Origin: Micrasema longulum | Taxonomy: Eukaryota > Arthropoda > Insecta > Trichoptera > Brachycentridae | Length of the DNA stretch: 64,000 bases | NCBI GenBank assembly: GCA_022494885.1 | Contig: JAGVSM010003509.1 | Coordinates: 186,001 to 250,000 of the forward strand | Direction of reading: 5' to 3' | Part shown: positions 20,125 to 30,089 of the stretch, in pieces | How the letters are laid out: each line of letters starts with the position of its first letter | Numbering within the stretch: the stretch's first letter is position 1 | The notes under the pieces: generated by a model | The model's input: the letters and a program-made list of their open reading frames with translations, nothing else | Told to the model about the DNA's origin: nothing | Databases searched by the model: none | Position numbers and translations under genes: made by a program

Positions 20125-20560
20125 AGTTCTTTGTGGTCTAATGATCAGCGCGTTTACCTACCATGCAATAGGTCTCGGGTTGAATTCTCGACATGGTTGA
20201 CATGAAATATTTATTTAAAAAGGTATTTTTACACTAAAATATTTCAAAGGCCTTCTCTGGTGGATTTTTTTGTCGAGGTTACCTTCCCTAGATAGTTAGT
20301 TAGGATAGTTCTGGTTTGGAGGCGCCAGAAACTCGCCCTTCATCCTCTCGTTATCTGCTGCGACCACACCACTATGAGCGTGATCCCATTGCCCGGGGTT
20401 CGCGACGTGGACGCGAAGTTGGACTAGTCAGTAGTGTTGCCGGTGGAATACAACTGGGCGTTCGCGGCATTTTATAAAACCACACCCTCCAGCAAGATGT
20501 GACTCACTGCGACCCTACTAACAGTTTGAACCCCAATAAATGATAAATAAATAATCATCA
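20125..20560 (+). mobile_element. SINE with SINE-A head and body G (+)
   Basis: Head: GTGGTCTAATGATCAGCGCG and GGTCTCGGGTTGAATTCTCG, followed by ACATGGTTGACATGAAATAT. After a short segment shared with SINE-A (TTTTTACACTAAAATATTTC) the body switches to block G (GCCTTCTCTGGTGG ... GAGGCGCCAGAAACTCGCCC ... GTTCGCGACGTGGACGCG), which also exists alone at 4390. The end is AATAAATGATAAATAAATAA. The box B has two substitutions, so this copy is old. Confidence 0.75.
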
Positions 20561-20564
20561 TTAT

Positions 20565-20812
20565 TCCCTTTCCGCATCTAATGGTGCTTAGGGCACTGAA
20601 TTGGTACACCGATCGCAGCGCATATTGATCATTTTTGTTACATGAAGGTTAAGTGATCAGTCTTGCGCTGCAGGTACCAGTCTAGGGACAATGAAATATT
20701 ACGGTGTAAAAACACCCTTTTAAATTATATTGTGTATCAACCATGTCGGGAATCGAACCTGAGACCTCTTGCATGGTTGGCAAATGCGCTGACCATTACA
20801 CCACGAGGTCGA
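20565..20812 (-). mobile_element. SINE-A, most complete copy (-)
   Basis: Minus strand: CGACCTCGTGGTGTAATGGT (box A), GCCAACCATGCAAGAGGTCT, CAGGTTCGATTCCCGACATG (box B), ACCGTAATATTTCATTGTCC, GGTACCTGCAGCGCAAGACT, GATCACTTAACCTTCATGTA, CAGTGCCCTAAGCACCATTA, GATGCGGAAAGGG. It is about 245 bp and inserted tail-to-tail with the SINE at 20125. Confidence 0.82.
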
Positions 20813-21288
20813 TGTACATAACTACATAATTACATAATAAGTTTTATTTTTTTTATTTTTTTTATTTAAAGAAAACAACAGCCATTATAACAAAAAAATA
20901 ATATTTACAAATAAACCAAAATTATAGGCCAATTATAGTTTTCTATTCATTACTAAATACAATGTATGAAAAAAGGGCACCTTTAAAAAGCTACTCCGCA
21001 TCATTCCACACGTAAAAAATAAATCAAATACAACAATATAATGAAATAATAAAAAAATAAAAGAAAATGTTTTTTGTTTACTCTGACATAAAAATCCTTT
21101 CGCCGGCGGATTCATACGAAGTAATTCCAGATCAGCCCTCCCTACTTTCTTCTTTCAAACAAATTAATTAATTAAAATATTAAAGAGTACAAACAAATAT
21201 AATATTTTTATAATCGAACAGATTGAAAACATCCCGAACTCCAAAAATTAACTACGTAGTGAAAGCTTAGTGGTGCGGTACACACTAT
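20813..21288. other. Unassigned; possible LINE 3' tail on minus
   Basis: T-rich run at 20838-20867 could be the A-tail of a minus-strand retrotransposon whose UTR would extend rightward, but no ORF2 motif was found (a 60-codon open frame at 20933-21115 is featureless). Confidence 0.3.
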
Positions 21289-21553
21289 AAGGCCAAGTTC
21301 AGGTGACCGCGCGGCGCCGCGCGTCTACGCGCGGGGGTAGCATTCACATGACAGGATATGTACGCGCGGCAGTCTGGCATCAACATTGAGTCTTCGCTGC
21401 TCATTTTTCTTTGATCTATGCGTACGTCCATCTCAAACCACGTGGATCAATTGAACAGGTCAACTTGTACACGATAAACACTGTTTAGTTTGATCTTATA
21501 CCGCGCGGTTAGTAGTTCCGCGCGGTACCGCGCGGTCATCTGAACTTAGTATT
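21289..21553. mobile_element. GC-rich MITE with CCGCGCGG termini
   Basis: The left end has AAGTTCAGGTGACCGCGCGG (21295-21314), continuing into GCGCCGCGCG; the right end is its inverse, CCGCGCGGTCATCTGAACTT (21528-21547). The matched terminus is about 20 bp with one mismatch. Subterminal CCGCGCGG is repeated at both ends. The element is about 260 bp, far GC-richer than its surroundings, and non-coding. The exact ends and target duplication are unclear. Confidence 0.75.
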
Positions 21554-22339
21554 AGAAACAAATTGTTTTTGATTTCTATTTGCTAGGTTTTCCATGAATC
21601 ATCAATATGCCGTAAAGTATCGCCTTATTTCAAAACAACATAAACCTTGAGCAATTCTTGAGTTTGTCATTTAATTGAAACAGTATTCAGCTGAAATTTT
21701 ATGTTAAATTGATTAAATTTTTGTTATGCGAATAATCTGTTGTCCGTCTTTTTGTTCTCTATATAGAACAAGATAATCTCCCTCTAGGTGCAATCCCTAA
21801 GTAGGCGTGATTACGATTGAAACTTGTTCTGAATTGAGTTATGGATGTTGTTTAATGTTTCAAGTTTTCCTTGACGTGACCGCGTAGCTTGTTGTTTAAA
21901 GTTCTACTCTCGGAAGGCGGTAGAAGTGTGTGGAAGTTTCACAATTAAAACGAGGACAACCTTCCGACCTCCAAACAAGGGCGCACTGTACCTTCAAGAC
22001 GATTACATGATGCTATTGCCTTACCAAATCATCAGAAATAAAAATAATCTACCAGACAAACTAAACAAAAGCCTCAGACAACCTTTACAAAAGACGTTAA
22101 AAATATTATCATTAACAGTAGAATGTGAATTTCAAAAGTAAAATATTTTGTGAAATGTATGTTACTTGTAAGGGTTTATCAATGAAATTTTAAATAAAAA
22201 AAAATAATAAAAAAAACGGAATTATAAACCGATAAAATCGAGCCAAAGTTTTTGTTTTAAAAACCACTTAAGATCGACGTAAGTCGATCGACGAAGATAG
22301 TTACTTGAAAAAAATATGTAACATGAAATAGGAAATATC
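21554..22339. other. Unassigned stretch
   Basis: A 71-codon open frame at 21926-22138 (+) begins MCGSFTIKTRTTFRPPNK and shows no known domain. A palindromic GATCGACGTAAGTCGATC sits at 22272-22289. Confidence 0.35.
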
Positions 22340-22655
22340 ACATACTACGAATCCCAAAAAAAATATGTGAAATGGATTTCGAATTTTATTTTTTGTTTAT
22401 TCTGGAAAAGGGTTTTCATTTATAATTTTAAAAATAATTTTTTTTAAAAAACCTTTCAACGAAAACGCGACATGTTCAGATTATTCAGTCTTGACAATTG
22501 TGACGTGAAAATTCGTTACGATGTTTTATTCAAATTCAAACGGTCACAAACAAAGAACAAAATGTAGCCAAATTGTGACGTATAAGGGGCGTGGCCAATG
22601 CAATAAACCGTTTTCGCTGAAATTTAAAATGATCAATAAAAAAATATTTTTCATG
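22340..22655 (+). repeat. Repeat family E, copy 2
   Basis: Landmarks: AGGAAATATCACATACTACG, AATATGTGAAATGGAT, AAACGCGACATGTTCAG, TTGTGACGTGAAAATTCG, AATTGTGACGTATAAGGGGC, GTGGCCAATGCAATAAACC, TTTTCGCTGAAATT. The GGGGCGTGGCCAAT composite (GC-box plus CCAAT-like) is intact here. The minus strand reads TVYCIGHAPYTSQFGYILFF, parallel to CYCIGHAPNTSQF in copy 1. Confidence 0.68.
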
Positions 22656-22911
22656 CCTTAGATTTTTTTTAGATTTTTTTTTTAGACAGTATTTCATATA
22701 ACCTTCTCAATTTGTAGTTAAATAAAACAAAACTTACATTTCCCCACCTAAAATATTTTTTATAAATTATTGAAAAACGATTTTTTGTTTCCATGCAAAT
22801 GAAAATACCGTCCTATGTTTGAAATAGAGCCAGAACCCGGAACGACTGTTTTCAGCTCGAAAGCTGCTCTCAGGCAAAAATCGGTGATAAAGAAATCGTG
22901 GGGAGATAAGT

Positions 22912-22962
22912 CCGCCTCGTTATGTAGTGATTGGCGCGTTTGCCTACCATTCTTCTTATAGA
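22912..22962 (+). mobile_element. SINE-A head fragment (+)
   Basis: CGCCTCGTTATGTAGTGATT and GGCGCGTTTGCCTACCATTC match the box A half of the SINE-A head. The box B half and body are missing. Confidence 0.55.
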
Positions 22963-23189
22963 GGTAAAAAAAAGCTAGTTTCTCAAACAAGTTTACAAAT
23001 ATACTAGATCCGTCTTGTTATTAAACAAAACTTATTTTGGTCCTATAATGTTCGTGGTTTAGAAAACCAGGTTATTTTTAGCATTCAGTGCTGCCGAACC
23101 GACTTTATTAATTATATGTAGATACATGTTATAATTTTAGTAATTAACTAAGTATACCGAGCTTTCGGTGGGACATATTTTCTTTCAAC
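22963..23189. other. Spacer
   Basis: Nothing recognised. Confidence 0.4.
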
Positions 23190-23985
23190 TCATTTCTATT
23201 TTAATTTATTTAATCATATTTATGTACATTACAAAATGGAATATCTTAATTCATACAAATTGAAATAATTAAAATAAATAACACATTAGGATACATAATA
23301 TCCAGAGAATAATATTTTTAAAAATTAAAAGAATCTTGTAACGAAAAACTCCCTCACAGACGTGAAAAATGTCAATGTCCAAAGTAATATTGTTCAACAT
23401 AAAGATATCCCTTCCGACAGGCATAACCATTGGCAGGTTGATCCTGTATATTGAAATGCGAAACAGTCTATGCTGACGCTGTCTAAGGTAATTATCTGGA
23501 AAATAAAAGCTAATGCTCCGCGTAATTTCAGGGTTGTCAATAATACCGCGCAACAATCGAAAGAAGTGCATTGTTTAATACACATTCCTTTTAGTCTTCA
23601 AACTGCTGTAACCAAGCATACCCTCGAGGAACTCAGCGGGATAAAGCCATGGATAATATCCGCACTCCCTCGTGTAGAGAAATCGAAAAAAAATCTTTTG
23701 AACCCTCTCCACCATAAGAGAGTACTTCAACTCACACGGTCCCCAGATCATCGAGCCACTCTCGAGTCTACTTTGCACCAACGAGTTATAAAGAATTCTC
23801 AGTACTCGTGTACTACCAAAAACCCTGCCAGTACGCAAGACGAATCTTAACATCTTCAACGAACTACTAAAAACTGTTTCGATCGGATTATGAAATGTCA
23901 GAAAACTCACAAAAGTGATGCCTAGATCTTTAACCTTCGCAATCCGCATAAGATTCTGGTCATTCATTCTATAGCGGAAGAAAGG
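23190..23985 (-). pseudogene. Jockey/CR1-like LINE, ORF2 C-terminal part and tail
   Basis: Minus strand, frame 1 (23967-23578): RIAKVKDLGITFVSFLTFHN, SLKMLRFVLRTGRVFGSTRV, LRILYNSLVQSRLESGSMIW, YPAEFLEGMLGYSSLKTKR. After a frameshift, LLRGIIDNPEITRSISFYFP, LRQRQHRLFRISIYRINLPM, VGRD, then DIDIFHVC at about 23350. The VKDLGxxF...LxFVxR...LYxSLVxSxLEyGSxIW and SLxxRR..xD patterns are the C-terminal third of Jockey-like ORF2. An AAATAAATTAAAAT-like tail ends near 23190. The RT core is absent. Confidence 0.85.
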
Positions 23986-24279
23986 CTAATTTGTGTTACA
24001 CCCATCGTTCGTGACACTAGAGCAATGATTTTGCACACCGTAGATATTTGCCATTTGTTTTAAATAAATTGTTTCTTATGGGAGCTAGGATCGTACGAAA
24101 ACCCAAAAAAAAAACAATTTCATCTGCCCTCTTTGGACGTACTTTGTACAAATATGATAAACAATTTTAAAAACGGAAAAAATTCTGACACAAAATATTT
24201 TGATGCTCTTTTTAAAAAAAAAAGATGTTTGAGGTTTTAGATAAAATTGTCTTTTTCGCACAGTACCGGGAGGCATTTG

Positions 24280-25260
24280 CGAGAGAGTGGCAGAAAAACA
24301 ATGTTCAAACACTCCACGCCATTTCCCCGTAGAGGTAGGCAGAGAGAATGGACCGCCACACACGTCTATTCTAACATACAATTCTTCAATTCTTCTTCAA
24401 TTCAGCTTCTGCCACATTTATACATCTTGTCATACATGCCCTTCGGTCCTGTCTGCTTTTGACATGACCAGACTTAATGTTTTGGTTTATCTGATCATGC
24501 CACGTCTTCCTTGGTCGTCCTCGTCTCTCGTTACCGTTAATTTTGCCATATTTATTTGTTTTACCATTCTTTCGTCGTCCATTCGTTCTACATGACCGAA
24601 TCATCTCAGAGACCCTCTTTTTATTTTATCAATTATACTTGACTTAGATTGACACTGTCGCCTGATTTCATCATTCGTAACCCTGTTATACATTGATATC
24701 CCACACATTCGTCGAAGAGATCGCATTTCCACTGAGTTCACTCTCTTTTTATCCTTCCTCTGCCAATTCTTTTTCACTTTCAAACATAAGTGTTGGGACT
24801 AAAACTCCGTTGTGCACTGCCAGTTTAGCTTCGATTGACATATTTTTATTAGCATTTACTGTTAGTGCGCCGTTCATTTTGTTGCCCGCATTCACTCTTC
24901 TTTCAACATATTTTTCTACTATTCCATCACTTAAAAACATGCTTTTCAGGTTATGCAAACAAACTCGTCTACTTGTTCGAGACATTAATTGTTTACATTT
25001 ATTATGCAGTCAGTAACCTCACATATTCTTTCAAATGCCATCACTTTTTATTTACTTTCGTTTATCGCCAATTCGCTCTCCGGGCGGCATACGTCATACA
25101 TTCCAGAGACTATTTTTTGAAAATCCTCGCTGCTACTTGCTAAAAGAACTACATCATCAGCATACAACAAGCAGCTTACTGAAAAAGTAACAACTTTTGC
25201 TCCAATACCCATACATTCTATCTCGTTCATACAGTTCGAATTTTACATCAAAATTTTCTG
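24280..25260 (-). pseudogene. RTE-like LINE ORF2, RT core to C-terminus
   Basis: Minus strand in order, across several frames: SCLLYADDVVLLASSSEDFQ (catalytic YADD at about 25151-25165), MYDVCRPESELAINESK, ERRVNAGNKMNGALTVNANK, SIEAKLAVHNGVLVPTLMFE, VNSVEMRSLRRMCGISMYNR, IRRQCQSKS, RRGRPRKTWHDQINQNIKSG, RQDRRACMTRCINVAEAE, then WRSILSAY. This order (YADD, VxNVxKSK, SVEAKxxLYxxVLVPTLxYG, VEMRxLRxMCG, RGRPRKxWxDxI, RRACMxR) is that of RTE-like reverse transcriptases. At least three frameshifts. The 5' half is missing; the 3' UTR starts GCCTACCTCTACGGGGAAAT. Related 3' ends lie at 36005 and 51755. Confidence 0.87.
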
Positions 25261-26164
25261 GCATCGCATATTCTCTTATGAAACTATGTTTATGCACCCG
25301 AAATTCACGTATAGACCTTGCGCTTTTTTTAAAAATATCCGTATCTTAAATAGTTTATTTTAAAAAGCAATTGATTTTTACAACGACAATATTTCTCAAA
25401 GTTAATGCATTTTAGCGAAAATAAAATGTATCAACATTTTTTGCGTTCTCAAATCCATACGATGTGATCAAACTCGGAAAAAGTAAACTTTGGAATTATA
25501 TTTCATCAATAACTATTGGTTTGAAATCCTCCTTTATTCCAGCAGAATAAAAATAGTAATAGTTTCTTGTATACTTAAAGTTAAATTTATCGAAAAAATA
25601 ATCGCCCGCCTATGCCGAAATTCTTGAGTCTGCTGCCTTGCCAAGTAATATCGAGAAAACACTCCCCTAAGTCATGTATAACCACAAGCACGTGGCTTCT
25701 GTAAATCGAGAAATGGACAGTTTTGTTCATAAGGCTTTGACGATATGTCACTTAGCAAATAGACCCTTAAACCTCTGCTTACTATTTTGGTTATTGTGGA
25801 TATGGGTAAATCCGAAATCACAAATGATTAACAACTTTTGGACGTAATTGTGGTTTTAACAAACCATCCGATCTACATATTGAAAATTGTTTTCTGCACA
25901 AGACAGAAAACTACTATCCGATATATTCAAATTCTCCCCTCTCACCCTCATACTAGATATTGCATAAATGTAATTCAAGAATATTATAATGCAACATTAT
26001 TAGTAATTAATGAGAGACTTGAACACGGTTTTCAAAAACTTTTATAAATTATTCTCAACATAAAAATATTAAGAACGCAAAAAACTCCAACGCCAAAAAA
26101 ATCATTGGAATTGAATGCTCAATAAGGTTGTGTTTTTTTTTTTCTGTAATTTGATATAAATGTA
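25261..26164. other. Unassigned stretch
   Basis: AT-rich, with a 69-codon featureless open frame at 25838-26044. No repeat family recognised. Confidence 0.4.
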
Positions 26165-26228
26165 TACATTCGACCCTGGGACCTTTGATCCGTGAGTCCG
26201 CGACCCTAGCCACGGGACCAAACCCCAA
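26165..26228 (-). mobile_element. SINE-B head (-)
   Basis: The minus strand reads TTTGGTCCCGTGGCTAGGGT, GCGGACTCACGGATCAAAGG and TCCCAGGGTCGAATG, matching the tRNA-like head of the SINEs at 36986 and 45768. The body is not detectable. Confidence 0.7.
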
Positions 26229-27364
26229 TTTTAAAGCACACTTAAATGCAGAACACCAATGTCGGTCGCACAGTTACACCTTATATTTATATAGGGGACA
26301 GCAAGATGTATCATGAATTATGCCTACTTATTACGACCATCCTATTGGGCAAGGAGTAAAGGCATAACATCATTACTTAAGTTTGTTTTATGAATTTTGT
26401 TTTTAAGCGATGTTTAAGACATATTATTGATATCAATATGATTGAATTGATAATTACACATATTGCAAGTTCTAATTACAAAAGGTTTTGATAAGATTTT
26501 GCATAATTTTTGTTTCCGGTATGCGTTACTTAAAAATTGAAATTAATAAGTGATAAAACCTTTGGACTATAGACCATATTATTTAATATTTTGTACAGAA
26601 ACAAAACGTTAACCGCGTTCCTAAAAGTAAGAAGTTTAGTTAAGTTCATGGATTTGTTTAAACAAACCAGAATTTCATAATTAATTCGAATTTCTACATA
26701 GTTCCTGCACTGTGCCGCTTTTACAATAAAATTTTGGTAATAAAATATGTAGAACCCTGGACTATAACCCTAAATGAGCGTTTTTGACTAGATGGCTACT
26801 CTCAGGGGTACAAATCTTGAAAAGAAAATAGGTCGACGAGTTCTCTTACCATTATTGTGATGCAAAATGGATCTGAAATATTGGTTTAAAAGATGATTCT
26901 GCACTGCAATACTTCAATTTTCCTGGACTGGCACATGATGCGTAATCGCATATAATAATCAAGAAACCACGTCAAGTGCCCCTCTTTCCTGACCACAGGA
27001 TCTGATCCTGCCCTCCGCGAGAGAAGTTTCAAACAATAAGGTACCGAAACCCAGTACAAAGTAGGTAATTGCATTTTTTGTATTAGGGTTTGATGGCAAA
27101 GTAAATAAAGGTAACTCAAATCAAATCAAACCAGACTAATTCGAGCATTCATCTGCCAACTGGCAAGTGGCGTGATCACTTATTAGACATATTTTTTGCG
27201 TTGATTTATGTCTTTCGAATCTAATTAAATGTGTTCTTTTTTATGATAGCAAACATAGCGTATTTGAATGTATGAGTGGTAGACTGATATACCAGTGTAA
27301 GTTATAAGAATACTCTTGTGATATATTTTTTTTACTATAACACAATTGTTGAAAATATAGACCT
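26229..27364. other. Unassigned stretch
   Basis: Open frames are short; a 77-codon minus frame at 26886-27116 has no recognisable motif. Confidence 0.4.
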
Positions 27365-27770
27365 CAATTCTGGTGGTATATGTATGGGATGCTGGACGTA
27401 TTTGAAAGAAAGGTTTTTCACCAAATCTGTGGTCCCATAAAAAATGGAGAAAAATGGCGCTTTAGGCAAAATGCTAAATGTTACAGCATTTATAAAGCCC
27501 CTAGTATCTCAAAATACGTAAAACTGCTCAGTTTGAGAAAGGATGAACACGTACAAAGAATGCCCGATGCGCGAATAACTGAGAGAGTCATGACTGGATA
27601 TGCAGGGAGTAAAAGAAAGATTGGAGGACCCAAGCTAAGATGGAAATATGACGTAAAAAAAGATGCGTCTCAGTTTCTACAAGTTGCAAATTGTAAAATG
27701 GCTGCTTGGGACAAGCGGAGTTGGAGGCAAAAGTTGAAGGATGCCAAGGCTCGATTTGGGCTATAGCGCC
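27365..27770 (+). pseudogene. RTE-like LINE ORF2, C-terminal 128 codons
   Basis: An open frame from 27380 to 27763 reads DVFERKVFHQICGPIKNGEK, WRFRQNAKCYSIYKAPSISK, YVKLLSLRKDEHVQRMPDAR, ITERVMTGYAGSKRKIGGPK, LRWKYDVKKDAS, AAWDKRSWRQKLKDAKARFG L, stop. FERKVLRxIxGPxxENGxWRxRxNxELYxLY, LRWxGHVxRM, GxRxxGRPxLRWxDxVxxD, RxxWRxxVxxAKAxxGL is a standard ORF2 end. It is uninterrupted but the upstream RT is missing, so it is a fragment and not a functional gene. Confidence 0.85.
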
Positions 27771-27844
27771 ATTGAAGAAGGAGATATGAATATACCACAT
27801 TACTCTAGGTGTCCTTTAAAGGGTTCACTTGTATCTGTCTTCAT

Positions 27845-28110
27845 CCACTTATGTGAAGTTTATGTTCATGCGTCTTCTTTACAGTCCAGTATTCAGAATT
27901 GTAAATTATCGCACGTCATACGGCGGTTTTATAGTTTGTTTCCTTTGGACTTCATAAGTACATGATTGTAACGCAAAACTGATGTGAGAGATTTCCATTT
28001 CTGGCAGGCACACGGGTCCTGTGTGTGACATCAGGATCAATACTTGAGTTGGCTGTGAACATCAAACCTAGGTATTTAAACTGTTGTCCTTCAAGAAGTT
28101 TTGTTTCACC
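27845..28110 (-). pseudogene. RTE-like LINE RT thumb fragment (-)
   Basis: Minus strand from about 28110: GETKLLEGQQFKYLGLMFTA, NSSIDPDVTHRTRVPARNGN, then after a frame change YKTAVRRAIIYNSEYWTVKK, THEHKL. This matches the FKYLGSxxxxDG...DVxHRxxxxxxxW and YKTxVRPAxLYGSExWxxKKxxEHKL pattern that precedes the VxEMRMLRWMCG motif. It lies tail-to-tail with the plus-strand LINE fragment 75 bp away. Confidence 0.78.
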
Positions 28111-28159
28111 GATGACCATTGTTTGTTTGGAAACAAATATGATAAATTACGAAAACTGA

Positions 28160-28235
28160 TACGCTGTAATTGGTGGGTCAATACAGTGACCTATGCGCCA
28201 CTGAGTGCAGAAAGGGAAATAATGAAAAAATTTAT
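28160..28235 (+). mobile_element. SINE-A tail fragment (+)
   Basis: ACGCTGTAATTGGTGGGTCA, ATACAGTGACCTATGCGCCA, CTGAGTGCAGAAAGGGAAAT match the 3' portion of the SINE-A body. Confidence 0.6.
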
Positions 28236-28865
28236 GGTTTGGTTGATAATTAATTGTGAATTTTTCGAAAATATTAAATAAATATTTAAAATAGAAAAAC
28301 ATTTCTAAATATTTGATCAAATTCGTGTAAAACACAGAAGAAAAAGCACTTTGGAAAGCATAATTTGAACTCATATAGGGGCCCTACCCGCACATCAACC
28401 ACCTACTACCCTCTAAGTCCTGTATGATGGAAAGTTTTGTTCTTCACAAAGAACCCTTTGCAAAGCTACTCACCTTACCCCCACCCTCTCTGAGAGTTGC
28501 TCAGATATGTATTAAAGCCTTGTTAAAATGCTTTGCGCTTGTTTGCAACGTCATTCACAGCGCCCTCTATGTCACCAAACCCTGCTATTTAAAGGCTTTT
28601 GAAAAGCGGATAATTAATTATTGTTGATTGAAAATTCATTCCTTCATTTTCAAGTTTTTACAAAGAGAACTGAAGATTTTAGTATGCAATTATGAATAAT
28701 ACACGTTTTATTTTTCTCTTCCGCACCCGACGTTGCCCAGGGCTCAAGACACAGGGCACCGGATCAATCGTCAATGAATCGTCAGGTTTCTGGAACAAGT
28801 TGTTAACTAACGATTTGTTTATTGACCTAGATTTTATTTTTTAGAACACTATTTTAGAATTTAAT
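28236..28865. other. Unassigned stretch
   Basis: A more balanced patch lies at 28370-28580; open frames of 65 to 75 codons are featureless. Confidence 0.35.
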
Positions 28866-28869
28866 ATTA

Positions 28870-28985
28870 AAATCCAACACCCATTTGAGTCTACTTAAAA
28901 TAGTTTATTTTATTTTTAAACACAAAAACGAAAAATTCGGACAATTGTTTCGCCTTATTAAGATATTTTCAAACGAATGTTAAAA
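28870..28985 (-). ncRNA. Hammerhead-like motif, ACAAUUGU subfamily, with tail (-)
   Basis: Minus strand: AUUCGU, UUGAAAA (expected CUGANGA), UAUCUUAAUAAGGC as decayed stem II, GAA, palindromic stem III ACAAUUGU, C17, CGAAU. AUUCG and CGAAU can pair as stem I. The tail (AAAATAAACTATTTTAAGTA, GACTCAAATGGGTGTT) matches that at 50860-50930. The core deviates at C3 and G8, so cleavage is unlikely. Confidence 0.55.
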
Positions 28986-29334
28986 CCAACGTTCAACTAG
29001 TTGTTATAACTTAAGTTTAGCTAGTAGCGAATAATTTCACTCGAAGTTAAAATCTCATCCCAAATCAAGAATTCAAATAAAAATGATAGTTGAATATTCA
29101 AAAATATTATTTTTGTATTTATAAATTACAAAAAAAATTTATACACTAATTAAACATCATATCCATTATCGCGTACATTCTGATTCACTCGATCGCGTCC
29201 AGAAGAAATTTCTAAAATATATTAATTTTTAACTACATATTTCAGCTGCTTTATTTAATTATAATCAATTGTTATATTTGGCAAATATTTTTAAACTTTC
29301 CGATAGAAGAATCCTAACTGACCTAACATTACTT

Positions 29335-29820
29335 TGTTAAGTGATCAATTCATTCATTGACTGTCTAGATTTGCTGGAGTTGATGTGTTTCCGTGTACCT
29401 GGTCGACACACCCGCCACAGATCTCCTTTTCGTTCTGCAAGTTCTAGGACCAACTATCGCACTCGCCTATCCCTAGGCTCCACAGATATGGTAATCAGTA
29501 TGAGGACAAGGCTGATATATTTGGTTTTGGACTTGATAGTTATAAAATGAGCCTGGTTTCCTTTTTTCACTCGCAATATAATTCTTAAAATTTTCTTTAT
29601 GTTTAAAAATGTTTTTCTTTTTTGCTTTTTCATATAAATGTGTATATTTCGCTAATATTTTTGGTTGCATATGTATATTTACCTACTTGTTTCTATTGTT
29701 ATAGTTATGCAATTATATAATTTTTTGTTATATATTTACATGTGTTTTTTTTTTCATATTTATGTTAAATATATGTTAAAGGCAATTTATGCCGTTTATG
29801 TGAGATAAATAAATAAATAA
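29335..29820 (+). pseudogene. Jockey/CR1-like LINE, ORF2 C-terminus and 3' UTR
   Basis: The open frame (29341-29547) reads SFIDCLDLLELMCFRVPGRH, TRHRSPFRSASSRTNYRTRL. The IDCPDLLExIxFRVPxRxTRxxxxF...TNY pattern is the Jockey-like ORF2 end. The 3' UTR ends with GGCAATTTATGCCGTTTATG and an ATAAATAAATAAATAA tail at 29806-29821. Confidence 0.75.
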
Positions 29821-29919
29821 TTTCCTCATCATGAATCAATCTCATTTTACGAAAATTTGTATTTACCAACTTGTTCAAACCCGACGAAATGCATAGAACC
29901 TTGATATTTTCTAACAAGA

Positions 29920-30085
29920 ATGTAAAGTGATTAGTCCTTCGCTTTAGTAACAACTCCAGGGACAGTGAAATATTGAGGTGCAAAAACACCTTTCAAACAA
30001 ATATTTCACGTCGACCCGGCTGGGCATCGAGCCCGGACCTCAAGCATGGCTAGCAAATTTGCCAACCGCTTCACTTAGAGGCTGC
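29920..30085 (-). mobile_element. SINE-A (-), shortened
   Basis: Minus strand: GCCTCTAAGTGAAGCGGTTG, GCTAGCCATGCTTGAGGTCC, GGGCTCGATGCCCAGCC (box B-like), GGTGTTTTTGCACCTCAATA, TTTCACTGTCCCTGGAGTTG, GGACTAATCACTT. Head and body order as in 20565-20812; the distal body is missing. Confidence 0.7.
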
Positions 30086-30089
30086 CTTA

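Noticed and set aside
20838..21115. LINE insertion on minus
   Set aside because: A T-rich run is present but no ORF2 residue pattern could be found, so it was left unassigned.
23470..23850. 126-codon plus-strand protein
   Set aside because: It is the antisense shadow of the minus-strand LINE ORF2 fragment, whose motifs fit a known family.
24693..25143. Plus-strand open frames of 92 to 107 codons
   Set aside because: They are the complement of the RTE-like LINE on minus.
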